Of a stretch of DNA of 5,343 nucleotides, positions 1 to 5,260 are shown one piece after another. The position numbers and the translations under genes are program-made. The notes beneath the pieces are model-generated. The model was given only the letters and a program-made list of their open reading frames with translations. It did not search any database and was not told the DNA's origin. The stretch is from Candidatus Latescibacterota bacterium (GTDB taxonomy: Bacteria; Latescibacterota; 4484-107; B68-G9): NCBI GenBank assembly GCA_012961755.1, contig DTYS01000213.1:1-5343 (forward strand), written 5' to 3'. The number at the start of each line of letters is the position of its first letter. Positions within the stretch are counted from its first letter, which is position 1.

Positions 1-219
1 GGCACGGGGTTCTACGATACCGTGAGGGAGCTCAGGCTCCTTAGGGGGCCCTACAGGGAGGGGGAGAAGGGGGTTTTCGACCTCTATGGGCTCTTCGGCA
101 GGTACTGGGGAGCTTTAGTCAGGGCACTCAGGGCCGTTCACAACGGCGTCATGTCCACGTACCTTTCCTGGTGCATCTTAGGGCTGCTCCTGCTCTTGAT
201 AATCTTGGTCAGAGGGTGA
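1..219 (+). CDS. C-terminal end of a NuoL/MrpA-type proton-conducting membrane subunit (5' end outside window)
   Basis: The reading frame is open from base 1 and ends at TGA 217-219, giving the last 72 residues of a larger protein. What is visible is a soluble or amphipathic stretch containing FDLYGLFGRYWG, then a final hydrophobic helix introduced by HNGVMSTYLSWC and running through a Leu/Ile-rich segment to a short VRG end. A histidine-glycine turn followed by a Tyr/Trp-containing last membrane helix is typical of the C-terminus of NuoL, MrpA and hydrogenase-4 subunit B-like antiporter proteins, which move H+ or Na+ across the membrane. Because the next gene encodes the domains normally found at the MrpA tail, this is probably the NuoL-like part of a split MrpA. 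The channel residues are outside the window, so the exact subtype is inferred from context. The Met at base 22 is internal, not a start. Confidence 0.8.
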   Translation, partial: GTGFYDTVRELRLLRGPYREGEKGVFDLYGLFGRYWGALVRALRAVHNGVMSTYLSWCILGLLLLLIILVRG

Positions 220-223
220 GGCC

Positions 224-742
224 ATGGAGGTTCTGTTATATACTTTGTTGGGGTTTATGGTTATAGGCTGTATAATAGCCGTCGAGATAAAGGACCTGCT
301 TTCAGCCGTGGTCTCGGTCGGGATAGTCGGGATATGCCTCAGCGTGATCTTCCTTTTCCTGGGTGCTCCGGACATAGCCATAGTCCAGGTCGTGGTGGAG
401 ACCCTCTGTCTGATAATACTCCTCAGGGCCACGGTCCAGAGGGACGATACCACGATCTACAAATATATAGAGAGCTTCGCGGTCGCGACGATCCTCATAT
501 TCTTCGGTGTGTTCATGGTCCTCGCCTACAGGGCCTTCGAGGACCTGCCTCCCTTCGGCCATCCCCTCATGACGGTATCCCAGGAATATCTCAAGGAGGG
601 GCTCACCATGACCAGGGCCGTCAACTTCGTGACCTCTGTGCTCCTGGACTTCAGGGCTTACGACACTTTGGGGGAGGCGACGGTCCTGTTCGTGTCCATC
701 CTCGGCGCGTTGGCTGTGCTGAGGAGGAGGGGAAGAAGATGA
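224..742 (+). CDS. Fused MbhD-MbhE-like subunit (detached C-terminal domains of MrpA)
   Basis: The product is a 172-residue membrane protein with about five to six helices. Residues 1-70 match the MbhD/DUF4040-type domain: a helix, then EIKDLLSAV, a second helix, then GAPDIAIVQVVVET with the conserved Asp50 and Glu59. Residues 82-168 match the MbhE-type domain, with a helix, a loop, then VTSVLLDFRAYDTLGE (136-151) and a last helix. In standard Mrp antiporters both domains are the tail of the long MrpA; in Mbh hydrogenases they are two small proteins. Here they form one separate gene. The role is inferred to be part of the ion path and the contact between antiporter modules. The start ATG lies 4 bases after the previous stop, and the GGGTGA overlapping that stop (214-219) can serve as the ribosome binding site. 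The last 4 bases overlap mrpB (ATGA). Confidence 0.88.
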   Translation: MEVLLYTLLGFMVIGCIIAVEIKDLLSAVVSVGIVGICLSVIFLFLGAPDIAIVQVVVETLCLIILLRATVQRDDTTIYKYIESFAVATILIFFGVFMVLAYRAFEDLPPFGHPLMTVSQEYLKEGLTMTRAVNFVTSVLLDFRAYDTLGEATVLFVSILGALAVLRRRGRR

Positions 743-1203
743 AGGGCATGAGCCTAATAGTCCGGACGATCGCAAGGGTGGTGACCACCTTCATATTCCT
801 GTACAGCGCATATATCGTCGTCTACGGCCACATAACTCCAGGAGGTGGGTTCCCCGGAGGTGTTATATTGGCCTTAGGGGTCATGCTCCTCATGCTCGCT
901 TTCGGAAGGGAAGTTCCCCTGAGGAAGCTTCCGGAGGGGAGGGCCTCGGTCCTGGACTGCCTCGGAGCTTTGGGGTTCTGGGCGATAGCTCTTCTGGGTC
1001 TTACTGCCGGATACTTCTTCCTCAACTTCCTCGGCAAGGGGGAGCCTTTCCGCCTGGTGAGCGCGGGGACCATGCCGCTTTGTAACATATCAATAAGTGT
1101 AAAGGTCGGGGTCTCGCTCTTCGCCGTCCTGGCGGCCCTTTCGATATACAGGAGGTTCTACCCCCCTGGAGGGGAACCTCCCGAGGATATGTCCGGGGGA
1201 TAA
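739..1203 (+). CDS. mrpB: Mrp antiporter subunit B (MnhB/MbhF-like)
   Basis: The protein has 154 residues and about four membrane helices. The family signature GHITPGGGFPGGV is at residues 30-42, directly after the first helix. A second conserved block, SAGTMPLCNISISVKVG (108-124), lies before the last helix. MrpB is an essential small membrane subunit of the Na+/H+ antiporter and corresponds to MbhF of membrane-bound hydrogenases. I chose the ATG at 739, which overlaps the upstream TGA as ATGA and has GAGGAGG at 721-727; a second Met at residue 4 is possible. The frame stays open further upstream, but that stretch reads through the preceding gene in another frame and has no homology. The hydrophilic Pro/Gly-rich C-terminus (142-154) is probably a cytoplasmic tail. 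Confidence 0.93.
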   Translation: MKGMSLIVRTIARVVTTFIFLYSAYIVVYGHITPGGGFPGGVILALGVMLLMLAFGREVPLRKLPEGRASVLDCLGALGFWAIALLGLTAGYFFLNFLGKGEPFRLVSAGTMPLCNISISVKVGVSLFAVLAALSIYRRFYPPGGEPPEDMSGG

Positions 1204-1204
1204 G

Positions 1205-1555
1205 ATGATACCTTACCTCTTCGCAACTGTGATGCTGCTCATAGGGCTCTACGCGATAGTCGCCCGGAGGAACCTCATAAAGATAGTCATAGGTGTTGCG
1301 ATAACCGAATATGCCATAAACCTCTTCCTCATCCTCTTGGGTTACAGGACGAAGGGTGTGCCACCTATATTGGGTAAGGGGATGGACCTGAAGGAGTTCG
1401 CCTCGAGCTCCGTCGACCCGCTCCCCCAGGCCCTCACCGTGACCTCGATAGTTATAGGCCTCGGGGTGATGGCCCTCCTTGTCGCCCTCGTGCTCAGGCT
1501 CTACGAGAAGTACGGGACCTTGGACGAGTCGGAGATGAAGAGGCTCAAGGGATAG
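1205..1555 (+). CDS. mrpC: Mrp antiporter subunit C (NuoK/MnhC/MbhG-like)
   Basis: This 116-residue protein has three membrane helices, the usual layout of the MrpC/NuoK family. Helix 1 ends in GLYAIVARRNLIKIVIG (14-30). Helix 2 holds Glu35 in ITEYAINLFLI, at the place where NuoK carries a conserved membrane glutamate important for proton movement. A loop leads to the strongly conserved DPLPQALTVTSIVIGLG (71-87), and helix 3 follows. In the complex it sits beside MrpD and MrpA and helps form the lateral proton path. One base separates it from the mrpB stop, with a GGGGGA (1195-1200) at suitable spacing. The tail after residue 100 is charged and cytoplasmic. Confidence 0.94.
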   Translation: MIPYLFATVMLLIGLYAIVARRNLIKIVIGVAITEYAINLFLILLGYRTKGVPPILGKGMDLKEFASSSVDPLPQALTVTSIVIGLGVMALLVALVLRLYEKYGTLDESEMKRLKG

Positions 1556-1558
1556 ATC

Positions 1559-1578
1559 AGCGCTTCGCTCGGAGGATC
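1559..1578 (+). promoter_or_regulatory. Mini-hairpin and Shine-Dalgarno site before mrpD
   Basis: This lies in the 27-base gap between mrpC and mrpD, the only gap longer than 4 bases in the operon. AGCG (1559-1562) and CGCT (1566-1569) can pair around a three-base loop, and GATC at 1555-1558 could pair with GATC at 1575-1578. GGAGGATC (1571-1578) precedes the mrpD ATG by 4 bases and is the likely ribosome binding site. A weak control of mrpD translation by this fold is conceivable but is inference; the core stem has only 4 pairs. Confidence 0.45.
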
Positions 1579-1582
1579 GCAC

Positions 1583-3058
1583 ATGGACCAGATACTTCCG
1601 CTCTTGGTGGCGATACCTTTGGGGGCTGCCTTCCTTATACCTATATTGGTCAGGGTCTGGAGGCGCTTCCCGGACATCTTGGGGAACCTCTCCACGCTCG
1701 CCCTCTTGGTCATGTCGCTCCTGCTCGTGGGGAGGGAACCGAGCACGTACTACATGGGAGGGTGGAGGCCTCCGTTGGGGATAAACTTGGTGGCGGACGG
1801 CCTCAGCGTGCTTCTTCTTATAGTGATCTCTTCGATCGCATTCTGCGCGACTTTGTTCTCCATCCCCTACATGGAGAAGTATACATCCAAGTCGAGGTAC
1901 TATTCGCTCTTCATGCTCATGGTCGCCGGGATGAACGGGGTCGTGCTCACAGGCGACATGTTCAACCTATACGTGTTCTTGGAGATAGCTTCTATAGCTT
2001 CTTACGCCTTAGTGGCCTTCGGGACGGAGGCGGAGGAGCTCGAGGCATCCTTCAAGTACATGATAATGGGATGCGTGGCGTCGACATTTGTCCTCTTCGG
2101 CGTGGGGATACTCTACGGCAGGACGGGGACGTTGAACATGGCCCACTTGGCTAGAATCGTAGACAGGGACGGGATGAGCCCTGCGATATTGTTCGCGTCG
2201 GCTCTGTTCCTCATGGGCTTCGGGCTCAAGGCTGGCATGGTCCCCTTCCACGCGTGGCTTCCGGACGCACATCCTGCCGCGCCGGCTCCCATCTCGGCCA
2301 TGCTTTCCGGGGTCCTTATAAAGGCCATAGGGATGTATGCGATAGCGAGGTTCTTCTACGTGGTCTTCGGGATGGACGGCCTGACATCGACGGTCTTCAT
2401 GGCCCTGGGCCTGCTCTCCATGGTGGTGGGAGCGCTCCTCGCCGTGGGACAGTGGGATTTCAAGAGGCTTCTGGCTTACAGCAGCATAAGCCAGATGGGG
2501 TATGTGATGCTGGGCCTGGGGATAGGTACTCCCCTGGGGGTCCTCGGCGCCCTCTTCCACCTGCTCAACCACGCCACGTTCAAGGGCCTCCTGTTCCTCT
2601 GCTCCGGGGCGATAGAGCACGGGACCGGGACAAGGGATATGGGGAAGATGGGAGGGCTCATAAGGGGCATGCCTTTGACGGGGACCACGTGTTCTGTGGG
2701 CTCGCTCTCGATCTCCGGGATACCTCCCTTCAACGGCTTCTGGAGCAAGCTCATAATAATCGTAGCTGCAGTGCAGGCCGGGCACTATGCCATAGCTGCC
2801 GTTGTGGTCCTCTTAAGCTTCCTCACTTTGACCTATTACCTCAGGCTTATGAGGCACTCCATATTCGGGGATCTCCCCGAGGCCCTAAAGGGGATAAGGG
2901 AGGCCCCCGCCCTTATGGGGATACCCCTCGTGCTTCTGGCCGTGTGCTGCCTCTCCTTGGGCCTCCTCTATCCAGTGCTGAAGCCCCTGCTCTTGGGCCC
3001 TGCGACGGATGTTCTGCTTAGGGCCGGGGATTACATAGATCTCGTCCTGGGAGGGTAG
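1583..3058 (+). CDS. mrpD: Mrp antiporter subunit D (NuoN/NuoM/MbhH-like proton-conducting subunit)
   Basis: The protein has 491 residues, the normal length for MrpD, with about 14 membrane helices throughout. It carries the proton-channel residues of the Nuo/Mrp antiporter family. Glu134 sits in LYVFLEIASIASYALVAF. Lys216 is in GFGLKAGMVPFHAWLPDAHP (213-232). Lys247 is in GVLIKAIG. His326, His330 and Lys334 are in LFHLLNHATFKGLLFL, and Lys389 is in SGIPPFNGFWSKL. The block FKRLLAYSSISQMGYVMLG (293-311) is also characteristic. It is an integral membrane subunit that couples ion movement to conformational or redox change. All key charged residues are present, so it should be functional. The start follows GGAGG at 1571-1575, and the stop TAG touches the mrpE ATG. 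MbhH of membrane-bound hydrogenase is the closest alternative name; the neighbours support an Mrp-type set. Confidence 0.95.
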   Translation: MDQILPLLVAIPLGAAFLIPILVRVWRRFPDILGNLSTLALLVMSLLLVGREPSTYYMGGWRPPLGINLVADGLSVLLLIVISSIAFCATLFSIPYMEKYTSKSRYYSLFMLMVAGMNGVVLTGDMFNLYVFLEIASIASYALVAFGTEAEELEASFKYMIMGCVASTFVLFGVGILYGRTGTLNMAHLARIVDRDGMSPAILFASALFLMGFGLKAGMVPFHAWLPDAHPAAPAPISAMLSGVLIKAIGMYAIARFFYVVFGMDGLTSTVFMALGLLSMVVGALLAVGQWDFKRLLAYSSISQMGYVMLGLGIGTPLGVLGALFHLLNHATFKGLLFLCSGAIEHGTGTRDMGKMGGLIRGMPLTGTTCSVGSLSISGIPPFNGFWSKLIIIVAAVQAGHYAIAAVVVLLSFLTLTYYLRLMRHSIFGDLPEALKGIREAPALMGIPLVLLAVCCLSLGLLYPVLKPLLLGPATDVLLRAGDYIDLVLGG

Positions 3059-3547
3059 ATGAAGATATTCGTCACATACTTAGCTGCCTTCGTGGTATGG
3101 CTCCTGCTCACTTGGTCCCTGGACCCTCAGGAGGTCCTGGCGGGGCTTGCCGTGGCCGCCCTGTCCACATACCTTACGAGGGACATCCTCGTGGAGCTTC
3201 CTCCTTCAAGGCCCTTCCATCCAAAGCGTTACATCTGGTTCCTTTATTACATCCCCGTCTTCTTCTGGCACATGCTCAGGGCGAACCTCGATGTGGCTTA
3301 CAGGGTCCTGCATCCCGAGGTTCCCATAAGGCCTGGGATAGTTAAGGTCAGGACGAACCTTAAGAGGGAAATATCGAAGACGATGCTGGCCAATTCCATA
3401 ACCCTCACTCCCGGCACCCTCACCGTAGATGTGGTTGGGGACTTCCTGTACGTTCACTGGATAAACGTCAGCACCCATGACCCAGAAGAGCAGACGAGGA
3501 TTATAGTAAGTAGGTTCGAGAGGATACTCAAGGAGGTATTCGAATAA
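3059..3547 (+). CDS. mrpE: Mrp antiporter subunit E (MnhE/MbhA-like)
   Basis: The protein has 162 residues. Two hydrophobic N-terminal stretches (about 1-40) are followed by a membrane-associated segment around YIWFLYYIPVFFWHML (58-73) and a soluble C-terminal domain. The family signature ANSITLTPGTLTVDV (111-125), followed by LYVHWINV (130-137), is clear. MrpE is a small accessory subunit needed for assembly and activity of the antiporter and corresponds to MbhA. The ATG directly follows the mrpD stop, with GGGAGGG at 3049-3055 only three bases upstream, so translation is probably coupled to mrpD. The stop TAA shares one base with the mrpF ATG. Confidence 0.94.
   Translation: MKIFVTYLAAFVVWLLLTWSLDPQEVLAGLAVAALSTYLTRDILVELPPSRPFHPKRYIWFLYYIPVFFWHMLRANLDVAYRVLHPEVPIRPGIVKVRTNLKREISKTMLANSITLTPGTLTVDVVGDFLYVHWINVSTHDPEEQTRIIVSRFERILKEVFE
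3531..3537 (+). promoter_or_regulatory. Strong Shine-Dalgarno site for mrpF inside mrpE
   Basis: AGGAGGT lies nine bases before the mrpF ATG at 3547 and is a near-perfect match to the anti-Shine-Dalgarno end of 16S rRNA. It falls within the last codons of mrpE and supports the chosen mrpF start. Confidence 0.75.
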
Positions 3548-3807
3548 TGATATGGTGGATGTTCTTCTCCATCTTGGCCTTAAGTGGTCTAATGTGCCTT
3601 TACAGGGTGGGTGCGGGGCCGACCCCTCCCGACAGGACGGTGGCGATAGACATATTCGGGACCTTGGTCGTGGGCTTCTGCGCGCTCCTGGGGATAATTG
3701 AGGGGAGGGACTTCTTCCTCAACATAGCCATAGCCTGGGCCCTCCTGAGCTTCCTGGGCACCGTTGCATTGGCTAAGTACTTAGAAGGACGGGGGTTCGA
3801 TGAGTGA
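3547..3807 (+). CDS. mrpF: Mrp antiporter subunit F (MnhF/MbhB-like)
   Basis: This 86-residue protein has three membrane helices, the standard size for MrpF. After helix 1 comes the signature RVGAGPTPPDRTVAIDIFG (20-38) with Asp29, Arg30 and Asp35, followed by a helix, IEGRDFF (51-57) and the last helix ending in LAKYLEGRG. It is a small membrane subunit of the MrpEFG module that the family places at the end of the complex, next to the MrpA tail domains. The start is fixed by AGGAGGT at 3531-3537. Its last 8 bases overlap mrpG, a coupling arrangement common in mrp operons. Confidence 0.94.
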   Translation: MIWWMFFSILALSGLMCLYRVGAGPTPPDRTVAIDIFGTLVVGFCALLGIIEGRDFFLNIAIAWALLSFLGTVALAKYLEGRGFDE

Positions 3808-4147
3808 GATAGGGCTCGTTCTCATATCCGTCGGGGTTGTCTTCGACTTATTCGGATGCATAGGCCTGGTGAGGCTTCCGGACATATACAACAGGCTGCA
3901 GGCCGCCACGAAGTGCGTGACGTTAGGGACATGCATGATACTTATAGGTGTGGCGTTCTATACGGGCCTTGATGCGATAGGTGTGAAGGCCATAATATGC
4001 GCCGTTTTCATACTCCTTACCTCACCCACGGGCGCGCATGCCCTGGCGAGGGGTTCCCACAGGTCCGGGGTTCCGCTGTGGGAGGGGAGCGTGGGGGATA
4101 AATACAGGGAGGATAAGGAGGGAGGGGAGGTACATGAGGAAGCCTAA
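3800..4147 (+). CDS. mrpG: Mrp antiporter subunit G (MnhG/MbhC-like)
   Basis: The product has 115 residues. Three membrane helices occupy about 1-78. The family hallmarks are IGLVRLPDIYNRLQAATKC (21-39) and LTSPTGAHALARGSHRSGV (73-91). MrpG completes the E-F-G module of the antiporter and corresponds to MbhC. The last 20 residues after VPLW are hydrophilic and rich in Glu, Lys and Asp. This tail looks poorly conserved, and its DNA carries the purine-rich ribosome binding region of the next gene, with which it overlaps by 14 bases. The start has only a weak AAGGA (3785-3789), so translation probably depends on coupling to mrpF through the 8-base overlap. All ten Ile codons are ATA and all five Arg codons are AGG. 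Confidence 0.94.
   Translation: MSEIGLVLISVGVVFDLFGCIGLVRLPDIYNRLQAATKCVTLGTCMILIGVAFYTGLDAIGVKAIICAVFILLTSPTGAHALARGSHRSGVPLWEGSVGDKYREDKEGGEVHEEA
4120..4131 (+). promoter_or_regulatory. Double Shine-Dalgarno site deciding the start of the iron-sulfur subunit
   Basis: Two overlapping GGAGG-like units occur in the end of mrpG: GGAGG at 4121-4125, eight bases from the ATG at 4134, and GGAGGT at 4126-4131, two bases from it. The first has normal spacing. This makes 4134 a better start than the in-frame ATG at 4038, which lies deep inside mrpG. Confidence 0.65.
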
Positions 4148-4742
4148 GCTGAGGGAGCTCGGAGAGGCGATGAGGGCCCTGTTCAGGGGGCCGTACACCA
4201 TAAAGTACCCTAAGGAGCCTTCCCCCGCCTTCCCGAGGTACAGGGGGAAGCCGGTATTCGACGAGGACAAGTGCGTAGGATGCGGGGCCTGTGTGTACGT
4301 GTGCCCCCCTGAAGCTAGGGAGATCGAGGATGCGGTGGAGGATGGGAGGGGCACGAGGAAGATAAACATACGCTTGGACAGGTGCATATTCTGCGGGGAA
4401 TGTCAGGCACATTGCATAACCCAGGAAGGCACGGTCCTTACGGACGAATACGACCTCGCCACACTCGACAGGTCCGAGCTGACCGAGACCGTGGAGAAGG
4501 AGCTCGTGCTCTGCGAGTTCTGCGGGGCGGTGATAGGGGCGAGGGACCACATACTTTGGGTGGCTAGGAAGTTGGGGTCCAAGGCCTTCACCAACCCAAC
4601 CCTTATGCTCTCCCTGCTTCAGGACCTAGGCAGGGCCGCGGAGGTACCGAAGGAGGGGGCACCTATGGCCCGCCCGGACAGGATAAGGGTCCTTTGCCCT
4701 AGGTGTAGGAGGGCTACCACGATATTCGATTATAGAAGATAA
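4134..4742 (+). CDS. Two-[4Fe-4S] ferredoxin-like subunit of HycF/HyfH/MbhN/NuoI type
   Basis: This 202-residue soluble, peripheral protein has no membrane helix. The N-terminus (1-40) contains a basic stretch and KYPKEPSPAFPRYRG, like the lead-in of NuoI/HyfH proteins. Two ferredoxin motifs follow: Cys47, 50, 53 and 57 (followed by Pro) and Cys84, 87, 90 and 94, each able to bind one [4Fe-4S] cluster. A C-terminal domain then has CEFCG (127-131) and CPRCRR (188-193), two CxxC pairs resembling the extra metal-binding tail of HycF and HyfH of formate hydrogenlyase complexes. The role is inferred to be electron transfer, probably from ferredoxin, towards a NuoB/NuoD-like catalytic core outside the window. 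It is the last gene of the operon; no catalytic subunit is visible here. Plain NuoI lacks this tail, so a hydrogenase-type or related complex is more likely than a NADH dehydrogenase. Confidence 0.87.
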   Translation: MRKPKLRELGEAMRALFRGPYTIKYPKEPSPAFPRYRGKPVFDEDKCVGCGACVYVCPPEAREIEDAVEDGRGTRKINIRLDRCIFCGECQAHCITQEGTVLTDEYDLATLDRSELTETVEKELVLCEFCGAVIGARDHILWVARKLGSKAFTNPTLMLSLLQDLGRAAEVPKEGAPMARPDRIRVLCPRCRRATTIFDYRR

Positions 4743-4755
4743 CCCTGGGTACCTG
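4743..4755. other. Convergent gap between the operon and the phosphoesterase remnant
   Basis: Only 13 bases separate the stop codons of the two convergent reading frames. I see a GGTACC palindrome but no stable stem followed by a T-run in either direction, so no intrinsic terminator can be called. Transcripts from the two sides could overlap. Confidence 0.5.
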
Positions 4756-5260
4756 CTATCGTCCGTACGCCAGCCTCTCGGCCAGGAGCTCGGGGAGGCC
4801 GGCCTTGAGGACCTTCCGTTGGGCCGTGGTCACATCGTAAGGCACTCTCCTCACCTCGATCGTTCCCTCCTCAAGGTCCAACAGGGCGTAAGCTGCCCTG
4901 TTGTCCCCGTCCCTCGGTTGTCCTACACTTCCCACGTTTATGAGGTACTTGAGGTTCCGTTCTACACGCACCTTGAAGGAGGGACCAGGGATCCAGGAGA
5001 CCTCATCGCCGTGCGATACGAACGCGACCGGGACGTGGGAGTGGCCCACGAAGCAGAAGCTGTGTCGAAGTTTGGATAGATAGTAGGCTGCCTGGATGAT
5101 GGAGAAGATATAGCTCCACATACTTCCTGTGGCCGAGCTTCTCCCTGGTCCAGAGGACGGCCGCCCTTGCGTAAGGGTTGAAGTAGGAGATGTCGGTCCT
5201 TCCTACCGCTGCCCAGTCGTGGTTCCCCGCCACCACGAGTTCGGTCCTCTCCCGGACCAT
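4756..5260 (-). pseudogene. Broken YfcE/diadenosine-tetraphosphatase-like metallophosphoesterase
   Basis: Two reading frames on the minus strand each match different parts of one family of bacterial cytosolic metal-dependent phosphodiesterases. The upstream part (5260 down to about 5122) contains TELVVAGNHDW, with the metal-binding GNHD at 5227-5216, then WTREKLG. The downstream part (about 5121 to 4756) contains FVGHSHVP (GHSH at 5046-5035), NVGSVGQPRDGD, and the typical end GLPELLAERLAYGR. The second part lies in a different frame. Between REKLG and WSYIF the family normally has roughly 25-30 more residues, including a VHGSP-type motif with a metal-binding His; these are missing. The N-terminal SDIHGN and GDxxGY motifs are also not found before the window edge. 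It therefore looks like a decayed gene or a sequence/assembly error rather than an active enzyme. The exact substrate is unknown. The frame is technically open to the window edge, and PRPEFC just upstream may still belong to it. Confidence 0.75.

Noticed and set aside
334..738. Upstream extension of the mrpB reading frame to an ATG at 334
   Set aside because: It runs through the MbhD/MbhE-like gene in another frame, is rich in Gly, Arg, Pro and His, and has no membrane pattern; the ATG at 739 with GAGGAGG upstream gives the normal MrpB length.
2009..2785. Long open frame on the minus strand opposite mrpD (258 codons)
   Set aside because: Low-complexity, His/Arg/Glu/Pro-rich translation with no family resemblance; it is the antisense shadow of the well-conserved mrpD. 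The 255-codon plus-strand frame at 2254-3021 is rejected for the same reason.
4017..4550. Minus-strand frame opposite mrpG and the iron-sulfur gene
   Set aside because: Pro/Arg/Leu-rich shadow of two genes with clear motifs on the plus strand; no ribosome site or recognisable domain.
5003..5121. Reading the upstream phosphoesterase frame on to its own stop as an intact 85-residue protein containing LLHHPGS, which recalls the missing VHGSP motif
   Set aside because: The other frame over the same bases matches the family (WSYIF to GHSHVP) in order and spacing, so this stretch is out-of-frame readthrough and the likeness is chance.
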